A stretch of DNA of 64,000 nucleotides from contig NZ_CP134195.1 in the NCBI RefSeq assembly GCF_031585635.1, forward strand, positions 2,480,001 through 2,544,000. Direction: 5' to 3'. Below the pieces are notes generated by a model that saw only the letters and a list, made by a program, of their open reading frames with translations, was not told the DNA's origin and searched no databases. The translations under genes and the position numbers were made by a program. The stretch is from Paraburkholderia sp. FT54 (GTDB lineage Bacteria > Pseudomonadota > Gammaproteobacteria > Burkholderiales > Burkholderiaceae). Positions 1-9,607 of the stretch are shown here, one piece after another; position 1 is the first letter of the stretch, and the number at the start of each line of letters is the position of its first letter.

Positions 1-1018
1 GTCGCTCGCGGACGTCGGCGCGATTTGCGAAACGCTCGCGCAAGGCTGCGCGTCCACCGCCATGGTGTATGCGATGCACCAGATCCAGGTGGCGTGTATC
101 GAGGCGCATGGCAGCGACGCGGTATGGCATCGGCAGTTGCTCGTGCAACTGGTCAAGCAGCAGTGGCTGCTGGCGTCGGCCACTTCCGAGGAAACCATCG
201 GCGGCAATATGCGCACCAGCGCCTGCTCGGTCGAATTCGACGCTGCGCGCTTTCGCATCGAAAAGCTCGCACCGACGATTTCGTACGGCGCGCACGCCGA
301 CGGCATTCTCGTCACCGCGCGCCGCACCGCTGAATCGGCAGCCGCCGACCAGGTGCTGATCGTCGCGTTGCGCGGCGATACGCAACTGGAAAAGCGCGGC
401 GGCTGGGATTCGATGGGCATGCGCGGCACCTGCAGCGAGGGCTTCCGGCTCGTCGCCACGGGTCTGGCCGAACAGATCCTGCCGACACCCTTCGCCGAGA
501 TCGCCGATCAGACCATGCTGCCGGTCTCGCACACGTTGTGGGCCTCGGTTTGGACCGGCGTGGCCACTGACGCCGTCAATCGCGCGAAAGCGTTCTTCCG
601 CGCACAAGCGCGTTCGAAGCCCGGTGCGATTCCACCCGCTGGTTTGCGCCTCGCTGAAGCGGTCGGTCTGCTGCAAATGATGCAGGCGCGCCTAGCGGTT
701 GCGCTGGAGGCGGCACGCGCCGCTCACCAGGCACGCCACGGCGGCTCGCAGGCCGATGCGCCGCTCGCGGCCATGCTCGGCTTCGCCTCCGACATGAACA
801 CGCTGAAGACGAGCATTTCCACCACCGCGCTGCAGGTCGTTCACGAGGTGCTGATGATCTGCGGCATGGCGGGCTACAAGAACGGCACACCGTACAGCGT
901 CGGGCGCCATTTGCGCGATCTGCACTCCGCGCCGCTGATGATCAATAACGACCGTATTGCGCAGAACACCGCGAGCCTGTTGCTCGCGCAACGTCCTGCC
1001 GCCCCGGGGAGAGCCTGA
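1..1018 (+). CDS. Acyl-CoA dehydrogenase-like protein, N-terminus cut by window edge
   Basis: The open frame runs from base 2 to the stop at 1016-1018 with no start in the window that fits, so about 338 residues of the C-terminal part are present. The internal ATG at 62 is in mid-protein. The composition and segments such as WDSMGMRGTCSEGF and the helical C-terminal half read like the flavin-dependent acyl-CoA dehydrogenase fold. Its stop lies one base before the start of the amino acid:carrier-protein ligase, so the two are co-transcribed. From the neighbours, the likely substrate is an aminoacyl or acyl group held on a carrier protein rather than free acyl-CoA; that is inference. The family call is fair; the substrate is unknown. 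Confidence 0.75.
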   Translation, partial: SLADVGAICETLAQGCASTAMVYAMHQIQVACIEAHGSDAVWHRQLLVQLVKQQWLLASATSEETIGGNMRTSACSVEFDAARFRIEKLAPTISYGAHADGILVTARRTAESAAADQVLIVALRGDTQLEKRGGWDSMGMRGTCSEGFRLVATGLAEQILPTPFAEIADQTMLPVSHTLWASVWTGVATDAVNRAKAFFRAQARSKPGAIPPAGLRLAEAVGLLQMMQARLAVALEAARAAHQARHGGSQADAPLAAMLGFASDMNTLKTSISTTALQVVHEVLMICGMAGYKNGTPYSVGRHLRDLHSAPLMINNDRIAQNTASLLLAQRPAAPGRA

Positions 1019-1019
1019 C

Positions 1020-2084
1020 ATGAATACGATGACCGATACCGCCGCCCTCGCAGCCGCCGCTCAGCAAGCCGAGGCGCCGAACTTTCGCGACGAACTGCTG
1101 GCCGCGGGCCTGTTGATCGATACAGGCGAAAACGGCCTGTACGGCCGCAGCCAGGTTTTCGAAGACGTGGTGGACCGTCTGAATGTGGCGATCACGCATC
1201 TGGGCGCGGACCAGCAGCCGGAAGTGCTGCGCTTTCCGCCCGCCATGCGCCGCACCGACTTCGAAGACAGCGAGTATCTGAAGAGCTTCCCGAATCTGGC
1301 GGGCACGATCCACTCGTTCTGCGGCAACGACATGGGCCATCAGCGCCTGTTGCGCGCCCTCGACGACGCCATGACCGAACGCGACGACGACCGCAGCGAC
1401 GACTGGATGGCGCAGCAGAAGCCGACCCGCGTGGTGCTCACGCCGGCCGCCTGCTACCCGATCTACCCGGTGATGGCGCGGCGCGGTCCGTTGCCCGCCG
1501 ACGGCCGCACGATCGACGTGCTGTCGTATTGCTTCCGTCACGAACCCTCGCTCGATCCCGGCCGCATGCAGATGTTCCGCCAGCGCGAGTACGTGCGACT
1601 CGGCAGCGGCGAACAGGTGATGGCATTCCGGCAGATGTGGATCGAGCGCGGCTCGCTACTCGTGAAGCTGCTGCAATTGCCGGTCGAAGTGGACCTCGCC
1701 AACGACCCGTTCTTCGGCCGCGGCGGCAAGATTGTCGCCGATAGCCAGCGTGCCCAGGCGCTCAAGTTCGAACTGCTGATTCCGGTCGCCGACCCGCGCG
1801 GCAAGACCGCGTGCCTGTCGTTCAACTATCACATGGAACACTTCGGCGCGATCTGGAAGATCGCGTGCGAAGACGGCACGGTTGCGCATACCGGCTGTGT
1901 TGGTTTCGGCATGGAACGCATCACACTCGCGCTATTCCGTCATCATGGACTCGACGTCGACACGTGGCCGGACGACGTGCGCGCGCTGCTGTGGGGCGAT
2001 ACCGAAGCACGTGTGGCGCATGGCATCGCAACCATGCAACCGGCGTCCGGCGAAACGGAGCAAGGCGCCGGAGAGCGCGTATGA
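1020..2084 (+). CDS. Amino acid--[acyl-carrier-protein] ligase, class II aaRS-like
   Basis: This 354-residue protein resembles the catalytic core of atypical seryl-tRNA synthetases but lacks a tRNA-binding domain. The ATG at 1020 follows a GGGGAGAG ribosome site; an in-frame start at 957 would overlap the upstream gene. Class II motif 2 is visible around residues 172-192 (FRHEPSLDPG..QMFRQRE) and motif 3 around 295-301 (GFGMERI). Cys145, Glu190 and Cys293 sit at a constant offset of +14 from the zinc ligands I recall for Bradyrhizobium Bll0957 (Cys131, Glu176, Cys279). That family activates a small amino acid (Gly or Ala) and loads it on the phosphopantetheine arm of a dedicated carrier protein. 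The carrier is probably encoded just outside the window. The stop overlaps the next start (ATGA at 2081). Confidence 0.88.
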   Translation: MNTMTDTAALAAAAQQAEAPNFRDELLAAGLLIDTGENGLYGRSQVFEDVVDRLNVAITHLGADQQPEVLRFPPAMRRTDFEDSEYLKSFPNLAGTIHSFCGNDMGHQRLLRALDDAMTERDDDRSDDWMAQQKPTRVVLTPAACYPIYPVMARRGPLPADGRTIDVLSYCFRHEPSLDPGRMQMFRQREYVRLGSGEQVMAFRQMWIERGSLLVKLLQLPVEVDLANDPFFGRGGKIVADSQRAQALKFELLIPVADPRGKTACLSFNYHMEHFGAIWKIACEDGTVAHTGCVGFGMERITLALFRHHGLDVDTWPDDVRALLWGDTEARVAHGIATMQPASGETEQGAGERV

Positions 2085-3154
2085 ATCCGTCTCTGACACC
2101 CATGCCGAATGGCGCGCACTCGGCTTTCCCGCTGACCCGGCGCGTCGATCTGCCCGCTGCGGGCGGCGTCGTTGGCACACCGGCCGCGCCCGCCGCGCGT
2201 TTGCGCGAGCATGCGCCTCATGCGCTGCATCAGGGCGAGCGTGTGTGGCAGGAGACCAACTGCTACGTCGATCTGTGGATCGAACTGCTGCATGGCTTCG
2301 GGCTCGACCCGCGCGCGGCGCTCGGCTTCACCGTCACACAGGATTTCGAAGCCGATCAGTTCACGTTCTTCAAGTTTCCGCTCGAAGATCTCGAACGGCT
2401 CTACGGCACTCAGGTGCAGGAGCTGGCCATCTACGATTCGCTGGAAGCGCGCGTGCTCGCGCAGACCTCGCGCGGCCACACCGTGCTGGTGGAAGTGGAC
2501 GGCTACTACCTGCCGAATACGCGCGCCACGTCGTACCAGCGCGAGCATCCGAAGACCACGGTGGGCATCGACTTCATCGATCCGGCCGCGCGCCGTCTCG
2601 GCTATTTCCACAACACCGGCTATCACCTGCTCGACGGCGAGGACTACGACGGCGTGTTCCGCAAGCTGCCGCAGTTCGCGCAGCAGCCCGATCTGTTGTT
2701 CCCGTACGTGGAATTCGCCAAGCAGGCGCGGCCCGCGCTCGAAGGCACCGCGCTCGCGGAAGCGTCGGCGGAACTGCTGTGCGCGCATCTTGGGCGCCGG
2801 CCGCTCACCAATCCGATTTCGCAATGGCGTGCCGCGTTTCCCGCGCATCTGGAGACGTTGCTCGAACGCGGCGAAAAGTTCTTCCACCCGTACTCGTTCA
2901 ACCTGATGCGGCAGCTCGGTGCCAACTTCGAGTTTCTGTCGAAGTATCTGTTATGGCTTTCCGCGCAAGGCTTCGAGGTGCCGGCATCGATTCCGGCGGC
3001 GGCGCAGAGCATTGCGTCGGAGTCGATGGTGATGCAGTTCCGGCTCGTGCGGGCGATTACCCGCGGGCGCCGCGACCTGTGCGAAGACTGCTTCGACGTA
3101 CTGGAAAGCGCCTACGAAAAGACGCTGCCGCCGCTCGCCGCGCTGGTGCTGTGA
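2081..3154 (+). CDS. DUF1839 family protein
   Basis: This is a 357-residue protein starting at ATG 2081, overlapping the ligase stop by four bases, so translation is probably coupled. Recognisable segments are QETNCYVDLWIELLHG near residue 60, the FEADQFTFFKFP stretch and a hydrophilic C-terminal half (LCEDCFDVLESAYEKTLPPLAALVL) without membrane segments or signal peptide. I place it in DUF1839, a family I know mainly from clusters with amino acid:carrier-protein ligases. The conserved Cys in the N-terminal ETNCYVDLW segment could be a nucleophile receiving the aminoacyl group, but nothing in the sequence proves that. Its role is unknown. Confidence 0.75.
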   Translation: MNPSLTPMPNGAHSAFPLTRRVDLPAAGGVVGTPAAPAARLREHAPHALHQGERVWQETNCYVDLWIELLHGFGLDPRAALGFTVTQDFEADQFTFFKFPLEDLERLYGTQVQELAIYDSLEARVLAQTSRGHTVLVEVDGYYLPNTRATSYQREHPKTTVGIDFIDPAARRLGYFHNTGYHLLDGEDYDGVFRKLPQFAQQPDLLFPYVEFAKQARPALEGTALAEASAELLCAHLGRRPLTNPISQWRAAFPAHLETLLERGEKFFHPYSFNLMRQLGANFEFLSKYLLWLSAQGFEVPASIPAAAQSIASESMVMQFRLVRAITRGRRDLCEDCFDVLESAYEKTLPPLAALVL

Positions 3155-3194
3155 CGCGCCGCGCGCGGCCTTGCGAACTTCTCGGAAACTCGCC

Positions 3195-5828
3195 GTGGAT
3201 GCACTGACGATCGACCTGGTGCCTGATGAAGGCGGCGCGAGCGGCGCGCTCGCGACCGCGCATGACGAAGCCGGCAACGCCAGTCAAGCCGATGTCGATG
3301 CCACGTCGGCGCAAGCATCGCAAACGCTCTGGCCGCGGCGCCTCGAGCTCGGCTGGCAGTGTGTCAGTACGCCGGCGGGCGCGTGCGCGTCGCCCGCCGA
3401 TTTACCCGCGCACGGCTGGCTCGCCGCGCAGGTGCCCGGCACCGTCGCGAGCGCGCGACGCGCGGCGGGTCTGCTGGACATCGCGCATCCGCCACCGCTC
3501 GCTTTCGACGACCACTGGTATCGCCTCGCACTCGAAGGCACCGGCAAACGCCGCTTGCGTCTGCATGGCCTCGCCACCATCGCCGAAGTCTGGCTCGACG
3601 GCATCAAGCGCCTCGACTCTGATTCGATGTTCGTCGCGCACGATCTCGACATCGAACTGAACGGCAGTGCGACGCTCGCGCTGTGCTTCCGCTCGCTCAC
3701 ACCGGCGTTGACGGCCAAACGTTCACGCGCGCGCTGGCGGCCACGGCTTGTCGCGCCGCCCACCTTGCGCAACGTGCGCACCACGCTGCTCGGCCATATG
3801 CCTGGCTGGTGTCCTTCGGTGCAGGCAGTCGGCCCATGGCGTCCGGTGGAGCTGCTGAGCGACGCGGTCCACGCATTCGACACCGTCGACGTGTCGAGCC
3901 GGCTCGATCACGACGACGGCCTTGTTTCGCTCACGCTACGTTTCGTTCATCCGCACGATGACGCGACCTGCCGCGCGTCGCTTGAATGCGGGGATGCTGT
4001 TTCGTCTTTGCAATGGAGCGATGCATATACACTGACCGGCAGCGTACGCGTGCCGCGCGCCGAGCGTTGGTGGCCGCACACGCACGGCGAGCCCACTTTA
4101 TATCCATTGACGTTGCAGCTCGATGACGGGCACGCGACATCGCACGTATTGGGTTCAGTGGGTTTTCGTCGTATTGAAGTGGACCATGGCGCGGACGGCA
4201 TGGGCTTCGCATTGCGCGTCAACGGCGTGCCGGTGTTCTGCCGTGGCGCCTGCTGGACCAGCGCGGACCTCGTCACGCTCGCCGGCAGCGAGGCGCAACT
4301 GCGCCACGCGTTCACGCTGGCCCGCGATGCGGGCATGAACATGCTGCGCGTGGGCGGCACGATGGTGTACGAGTCCGACGCGTTTTATGCGCTCGCCGAC
4401 GAATACGGCATGCTCATCTGGCAAGACTTCGCGCTGGCGAATTTCGACTATCCGAACGATGCGGCATTCAGCGCGTCGATCGAGCGTGAGGCCACGCAGT
4501 TTCTGACGCGCACACGACGCTTCGCTTCGCTCGCGGTGCTATGCGGCGGCAGCGAAGTCGACCAGCAGGCGGCCATGTTCGGCCTGCCGCCTGCGATGCG
4601 CGCGCAGCCCATCTTTACAGAACAGTTGCCCGCCATCGTCGCGCGTGAACGCGCCGACGTGCCGTATGTCGGCAACTCGCCCTCGGGGGGCGTGTGGCCG
4701 TTTTCGACTAATGAAGGGATCACGCACTACTACGGCGTGGGCGCCTATCAGCGGCCGCTCGACGACGTGCGCCGCTCGCAGGTGCGTTTCGCCGCCGAGT
4801 GTCTCGCCTTCGCCAACGTACCCGACGACGCCACCTTGCACGACGCGCTCGGCACGATACATCTGCACGATCCGCGCTGGAAAACCGCCGTGCCGCGCGA
4901 CCCCGGCGCCGGCTGGGATTTCGACGACGTGCGCGACCACTATCTGCAGACGCTCTACGGTGTCGATCCGGCGCGCTTGCGCTACGAAGACCCCGAACGT
5001 TATCTGGACCTGTCGCGCGCGGTGGTCGCCGAACTGATGGCCGAGGTGTTCGCCGAATGGCGCCGCGCCGGTTCCACCTGCGGCGGGGCGCTGGTCTGGC
5101 AGCTTCAGGATTTGCGCCCCGGCGCGGGCTGGGGCTTGATCGACGCCACAGGACGGCCTAAAAGCGCCCTGCACGGCCTTGTGCAAGCACTGCAACCCAT
5201 TCAGGTGGTCATGACCGACGAGGGCCTCAACGGCCTCGATATTCATCTGCTCAACGAGCGTGCGCAGCCATTGCGCGCGCGACTGGAATTGATGTGCCTG
5301 CGCGACGGCAGCATCAAGGTCGCCTCCGCGGGCTGCGACGTGGAGCTGGCGCCGCACAGTGCGCAGCGACTGAGCGCGGCCGCGTGCCTCGGCCAGTTCT
5401 TCGATTTCACCCACGCGTACCGCTTCGGCTCGCGCGCGCACGACGTCACGATCGCCACGCTGCGCGACCAGGCGAGCGGCCGGATCGTCGGGGAAGCGTT
5501 TCATCTGCCTGAGCGGCGCGTGAGCGAGCGCCACGATCTGGGACTGACGGTCGCCGCCGAGCGCAACGGCGACGGCTGGCAACTCGTGATCGAGGCGAAG
5601 CGTTTTGCGCGCTTCGTTCATATCGTTGACACACACTATCGGGCCGCGCGCGACTGGTTTCATCTGCCGCCGAACCGGCCTTGCGTCGTACCGCTCATCC
5701 CGCTCGCGCCGCAGGAACGATTCGTTGCACCCGCATCGAATGCCGTGTTTAAAGCTGATGCAACATACGCGGCGCCCGCCGGTGAAGTTCGCGCGGTCAA
5801 TGCGATATCCGCCATCTTCTACGGCTGA
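3195..5828 (+). CDS. Glycoside hydrolase family 2 (beta-mannosidase-like)
   Basis: This is about 877 residues from GTG 3195; a TTG at 3171 would add eight residues, and no strong ribosome site decides between them. The order is a jelly-roll sugar-binding domain (HDLDIELNGSATLALCF region), an immunoglobulin-like domain, and a TIM barrel with MLRVGGTMVYESDAFYALADEYGMLIW-type sequence. The probable acid/base Glu is Glu454 in LCGGSEV, where family members have WCGNNE. The likely nucleophile is the Glu in RFAAECLAF, matching SEYG in mannosidases. No signal peptide is seen, so it is probably cytoplasmic. It follows DUF1839 by 40 bases in the same direction, so it probably belongs to the carrier-protein operon; the glycosidic substrate is not predictable. 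Confidence 0.8.
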   Translation: MDALTIDLVPDEGGASGALATAHDEAGNASQADVDATSAQASQTLWPRRLELGWQCVSTPAGACASPADLPAHGWLAAQVPGTVASARRAAGLLDIAHPPPLAFDDHWYRLALEGTGKRRLRLHGLATIAEVWLDGIKRLDSDSMFVAHDLDIELNGSATLALCFRSLTPALTAKRSRARWRPRLVAPPTLRNVRTTLLGHMPGWCPSVQAVGPWRPVELLSDAVHAFDTVDVSSRLDHDDGLVSLTLRFVHPHDDATCRASLECGDAVSSLQWSDAYTLTGSVRVPRAERWWPHTHGEPTLYPLTLQLDDGHATSHVLGSVGFRRIEVDHGADGMGFALRVNGVPVFCRGACWTSADLVTLAGSEAQLRHAFTLARDAGMNMLRVGGTMVYESDAFYALADEYGMLIWQDFALANFDYPNDAAFSASIEREATQFLTRTRRFASLAVLCGGSEVDQQAAMFGLPPAMRAQPIFTEQLPAIVARERADVPYVGNSPSGGVWPFSTNEGITHYYGVGAYQRPLDDVRRSQVRFAAECLAFANVPDDATLHDALGTIHLHDPRWKTAVPRDPGAGWDFDDVRDHYLQTLYGVDPARLRYEDPERYLDLSRAVVAELMAEVFAEWRRAGSTCGGALVWQLQDLRPGAGWGLIDATGRPKSALHGLVQALQPIQVVMTDEGLNGLDIHLLNERAQPLRARLELMCLRDGSIKVASAGCDVELAPHSAQRLSAAACLGQFFDFTHAYRFGSRAHDVTIATLRDQASGRIVGEAFHLPERRVSERHDLGLTVAAERNGDGWQLVIEAKRFARFVHIVDTHYRAARDWFHLPPNRPCVVPLIPLAPQERFVAPASNAVFKADATYAAPAGEVRAVNAISAIFYG

Positions 5829-6457
5829 CCGTCTCCCTGATCTAACCACCCCTTCGCAAGGCGCGTAAAACCTCGCGCTGCGCGTATCGACCTGTCTGGT
5901 CTGCGGAATCACTGTTGGTTTTTCTCAGACTTTTGCGTTGCCAAAAACATCATCCGTACGGCACCGAACCAAGCGCGTTGAACACATCTGAATCATTTCC
6001 GGCACATCCCGGACGCCGCGTGACAACGTGTATCGAGGGGCTGGTTCAAGCGTGAGACAAGTGCCGTCAAGCCCCTTCCAGCACCCGCTGACCCAATCGC
6101 ATCAAGGATTTGAGCGTAACCAGACGAGTCCGCGAGGCGCGTGCCGGTCGCGAGGACGTTGTGCAGATTTGAAACAAAAAGCCACGTTTGGCTTCGCGCG
6201 CCGCTAAGCCTTGGTGCGTTACCCCGCACCAGTCCTTGTTTTGCCTATCGCTGGCACGCTCCTCGCTAATAGAAGAGCGCAACACCGCGTCACCGCAGAC
6301 AGACCGACAACAACGGCGGCGGCGCATCAGGCCAATACGGGGCCGGTCCTGTTCATCCTTCGCTGCTCGCCAGGCAGCACGCCGTACAAAAGGGATGCAG
6401 GCATCGGATCAAAAACAGAAAGTCACGCAGAGCGCGACTTTCACGCGAGGACCGATC
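5829..6457. other. Intergenic, no gene recognised
   Basis: This is 629 bases between the GH2 gene and the Crp/Fnr regulator. Open frames here lack ribosome sites and protein-like composition. It presumably holds the promoter of the exopolysaccharide locus, but I cannot point to convincing -35/-10 boxes. Confidence 0.5.
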
Positions 6458-7192
6458 ATGTTGACACTTCAATCCGATTTGCACGGTAACCATTTGCTCG
6501 GCGCATTGCCGTCCCATGAATGGCAGGCGCTGGCTCCCCATCTCGAACTGGTTCATCTGCGCACTGAGCAATTGCTGTGCGACTCCGGTCAGCGCATTCA
6601 TCACGTCTACTTCCCGACCACTGCGATCATCTCGATGCTCTCGACGATGGAAGACGGCAGCTCGGTCGAAATCGCCGCGGTCGGCCGCGAAGGCATGACC
6701 GGCGTGCCGGTGCTCACGGGCGGCGAAACCATGCCGAACCGCGTGCAGGTGCAATGCGCCGGCTTCGCCTACCGCATGAGCGCACAGGCGCTCAAGCAGC
6801 AATTCGCCCGCTCCGACTTCCTGCGCCGCCTGATGCTGCTGTACATGCACGCTCTGCTCACGCAAGTCGCGCAAACCGCCGCCTGCAACCGCCACCACGC
6901 GCTGAACAAGCAACTGTGCCGGTGGCTCCTGATCGAGGTGGACCGCGTTGCCTCGAACGACCTGACCGTGACCCAGCAACTGATCGCCGACATGCTCGGC
7001 GTGCGCCGCGAAGGCATTACCGAAGCGGCCGGCAAGTTGCACGACGAAGGCCTGATCCATCATAGCCGCGGCCACATCAAGGTGCTCGACCGTAAAGGAC
7101 TCGAAGCACGCGCCTGCGAATGCTATGGCCTCGTCAAGCGCGAATTCGACCGCCTTCTGCCGCGTCTTCGCCAGGCCGAAACCGTCGAGTAA
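6458..7192 (+). CDS. Crp/Fnr family transcriptional regulator
   Basis: This is a 244-residue regulator. The ATG at 6458 is chosen because an ACGCGAGGA ribosome site precedes it; the open frame extends upstream without support. An N-terminal cyclic-nucleotide-binding-like beta barrel spans roughly residues 15-130 (LLCDSGQRIHHVYFP, GREGMTGVPVLTGG). A C-terminal winged helix spans about 150-220 (VTQQLIADMLGVRREGITEAAGKLHDEGLI). The sensor barrel does not show an obvious cAMP-phosphate Arg-Ser pair, so the ligand is unclear. It lies 36 bases upstream of the sugar-phosphate transferase gene in the same direction, so it probably controls polysaccharide production, as in other Burkholderiales loci with this pair. 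Confidence 0.85.
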   Translation: MLTLQSDLHGNHLLGALPSHEWQALAPHLELVHLRTEQLLCDSGQRIHHVYFPTTAIISMLSTMEDGSSVEIAAVGREGMTGVPVLTGGETMPNRVQVQCAGFAYRMSAQALKQQFARSDFLRRLMLLYMHALLTQVAQTAACNRHHALNKQLCRWLLIEVDRVASNDLTVTQQLIADMLGVRREGITEAAGKLHDEGLIHHSRGHIKVLDRKGLEARACECYGLVKREFDRLLPRLRQAETVE

Positions 7193-7228
7193 AGCGCTGG
7201 TTCGTCTGACTAATGAATAGAGTCAAAC

Positions 7229-8614
7229 ATGTTCAGGAATACTGCGCGATTCCTCGACGCACTCTTCGTGATTGCGGGAGGCCTGCTCGCTCACTGGATG
7301 CGGTTCTCGACGCCGATTGCGCTGTCGGACACCGAACGTCTTTTGATCGCCTTCAACTGCGTACTGCTGCTGTTGCTGTTTCCCGGCTTCGGAGTCTATG
7401 AAACCTGGCGCGGCAAGCCGCTGGCTTCCATGCTGGCGAGAGTCGCTGCCGCGTGGATGGTCGTGGTCTTCACCGCGCTCGTGCTGGCGTTCACCCTGCA
7501 TCGCATGGATGCGGTGTCGCGCTTGTGGTTCGGTTACTCGACGCTGATTTCCGGCGCGCTGATCATCGTCACCAAGTGCCTCGTGCATGTGGCGCTGCGC
7601 ATCGTGCGGCGTCGCGGGATGAATTACCGCACCGTCGCGATCGTCGGCGCACCGGGCTTTGCGCGCACGCTGCTCGCCCATCTCGAACATGCGCCGCAAG
7701 CCGGCTTCAAACCGGTCTGCGTATTCGACACCAGCATCGAAGCGGCCGAAACGTACGGCGCGCGTCTGAACCGGCTGCCGGTCCTGACCGATCTGAACGC
7801 ATTCGCCGCCAAGGTGCGCGAAGACCATGTGAACGAAGTGTGGCTCGCGTTGCCGCTTTCCGAAGAACATACGATCTACCGGTTCACGCGCATGTTCCGC
7901 CATGACTTCGTGAATCTGCGCTTCATTCCCGATGTACGCAGCCTTTCGCTTTTCAATCACGCGCTGGTCGATGTGGTCGGCTTGCCGACGCTCAATCTGA
8001 GCGCGACGCCCTTCTCGCCGCCGCAGATGTGGCCCAAGCTGGTCTTCGACCGCCTGTTCGCCGCGGCCGCGCTGCTCGCGCTCGCGCCGGTGTTCGTCGC
8101 GCTCGCGATCGGCATCAAGCTCGGCTCGCCGGGGCCGGTGTTCTTTCGCCAGACGCGCAAGGGCGTGGACGGCCAGCCGTTCGCGATCTACAAGTTCCGC
8201 TCGATGAACGTGCATCACGAAGCGCAGGGCCAGCTCACCCAAGCCTCGCGCAACGACGCCCGCGTCACGAAGCTCGGCGCCTTCATGCGCCGCACCAGTC
8301 TGGACGAGCTGCCGCAGTTTCTCAACGTGCTGCTCGGGCAAATGTCGGTGGTCGGGCCGCGACCGCATGCGGTGGAACACGACGACCTCTACAAGGATCA
8401 GGTGTACGGCTACATGTACCGCTACCGGATCAAGCCGGGCATCACGGGCTGGGCGCAGGTCAACGGCTATCGCGGCGCCACGAGCAAGGTGGAAAAGATG
8501 GAAGCGCGCGTCAAGTTCGATCTCTTCTACATTCATAACTGGTCGTTCTGGTTCGACATGAAGATCGTGTTCATCACGATCTTCAAGGGCTTTGTCGGCC
8601 GCAACGCATTCTGA
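7229..8614 (+). CDS. Undecaprenyl-phosphate glucose phosphotransferase (WcaJ/BceB-like)
   Basis: This is a 461-residue polyprenyl glycosylphosphotransferase. Four to five hydrophobic segments in the first 120 residues are followed by a CoA-binding-like Rossmann domain ([22 protein letters not shown]) and a C-terminal catalytic domain. That domain begins with a re-entrant hydrophobic helix ([26 protein letters not shown]), followed by [25 protein letters not shown] and the [10 protein letters not shown] and [11 protein letters not shown] motifs that mark bacterial sugar transferases. It transfers glucose-1-phosphate (or galactose) from UDP-sugar to undecaprenyl phosphate at the inner membrane, the first step of repeat-unit assembly. 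It is followed two bases later by a glycosyltransferase. Confidence 0.92.
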   Translation: MFRNTARFLDALFVIAGGLLAHWMRFSTPIALSDTERLLIAFNCVLLLLLFPGFGVYETWRGKPLASMLARVAAAWMVVVFTALVLAFTLHRMDAVSRLWFGYSTLISGALIIVTKCLVHVALRIVRRRGMNYRTVAIVGAPGFARTLLAHLEHAPQAGFKPVCVFDTSIEAAETYGARLNRLPVLTDLNAFAAKVREDHVNEVWLALPLSEEHTIYRFTRMFRHDFVNLRFIPDVRSLSLFNHALVDVVGLPTLNLSATPFSPPQMWPKLVFDRLFAAAALLALAPVFVALAIGIKLGSPGPVFFRQTRKGVDGQPFAIYKFRSMNVHHEAQGQLTQASRNDARVTKLGAFMRRTSLDELPQFLNVLLGQMSVVGPRPHAVEHDDLYKDQVYGYMYRYRIKPGITGWAQVNGYRGATSKVEKMEARVKFDLFYIHNWSFWFDMKIVFITIFKGFVGRNAF

Positions 8615-8616
8615 TC

Positions 8617-9570
8617 ATGCCAATACGGGAACCGTTCGTGAAAGTCTCCGTGATCGTGCCGACCTACCGGCGCACTGCCGATCTGGCGCGCTGCCTCGCG
8701 GCACTCGACGCCCAGGAGCGCCGTGCCGACGAAATGATCGTGATCGCACGTCATGACGATTACGCCACGCTCGACTGGCTGCGCACCCGCGAGGCCAACC
8801 GGCCCGATCCGCGCCGCGTGGTCGTGCTGGTGCGCAAGCCGGGCGTGGTCGCCGCGTACAACCTCGGGATCGAGAGCGCGAGCGGCGACGTGCTCTGCTT
8901 CACCGACGACGACGCCGCGCCGCATTCGGACTGGATCGCGCGGATCGCGCGCGCCTTCGAACGCGATGCGGCGCTCGGCGGCCTGGGCGGACGCGACATC
9001 GTGCATGAACGCAACGGCATCCTGCAGGGGCAGAAGCCGCGCGTGGGCATCGTGCGCTGGTATGGGCGGACCATCGGCAATCACCATATCGGCCACGGCA
9101 AGGCGCGTGAAGTGCACGTGCTTAAAGGGGTGAACATGTCGTTTCGCCGCGAGGCGATCGGCGCGCTGCGCTTCGACGGCCGCTTGCGCGGCACCGGCGC
9201 GCAGGTTCACTGCGAGATGGCTTTCAGTCTCGACGTGCAACGGCGCGGCTGGAAACTGATCTACGACCCCGCGCTGCTGGTGGAGCACTTCCCTGCCCAG
9301 CGCAGCGACGAAGACCAGCGTTTCACCTTCAACGACGCGGCGTTCTATAACGCGTCATTCAATCTCCGACTCATCATGTGCGAATACCTGACGCCGCCCG
9401 GCCGATGGGCGTTCGTCGTTTACTCGACGCTGATCGGCGATCGTGCGGACCCGGGGTTCCTGCGCGCATTGTCGTTGGCATTCGAGCGCGGCGGCGTGGC
9501 GCTTGCGTTTCGCAAATGGCGGGTCGGTTTACGCGCAATGCGCGGGGCATGGCAGGAAGCGATGCGCTGA
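8617..9570 (+). CDS. Glycosyltransferase family 2
   Basis: This is a 317-residue GT-A fold transferase. The N-terminus is the classic VSVIVPTYRRTADLARCLAAL, with the metal-binding acidic motif FTDDDAAPHSDW near residue 95 and an acceptor-side region with RREAIGALRFDG and EMAFSLDVQRRGWKLIYDP. No membrane segment is obvious. The start ATG 8617 lies two bases after the phosphotransferase stop, so both are in one operon. It probably adds the second sugar of the exopolysaccharide repeat; donor and linkage cannot be told from sequence. Confidence 0.9.
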   Translation: MPIREPFVKVSVIVPTYRRTADLARCLAALDAQERRADEMIVIARHDDYATLDWLRTREANRPDPRRVVVLVRKPGVVAAYNLGIESASGDVLCFTDDDAAPHSDWIARIARAFERDAALGGLGGRDIVHERNGILQGQKPRVGIVRWYGRTIGNHHIGHGKAREVHVLKGVNMSFRREAIGALRFDGRLRGTGAQVHCEMAFSLDVQRRGWKLIYDPALLVEHFPAQRSDEDQRFTFNDAAFYNASFNLRLIMCEYLTPPGRWAFVVYSTLIGDRADPGFLRALSLAFERGGVALAFRKWRVGLRAMRGAWQEAMR

Positions 9571-9607
9571 CCGATCAACGCACCGGCTTCTCGCGGGGGA
9601 CCACAAC

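Noticed and set aside
4539..5912. 457-codon open frame on the minus strand
   Set aside because: Antisense to the GH2 gene, with no domain-like sequence.
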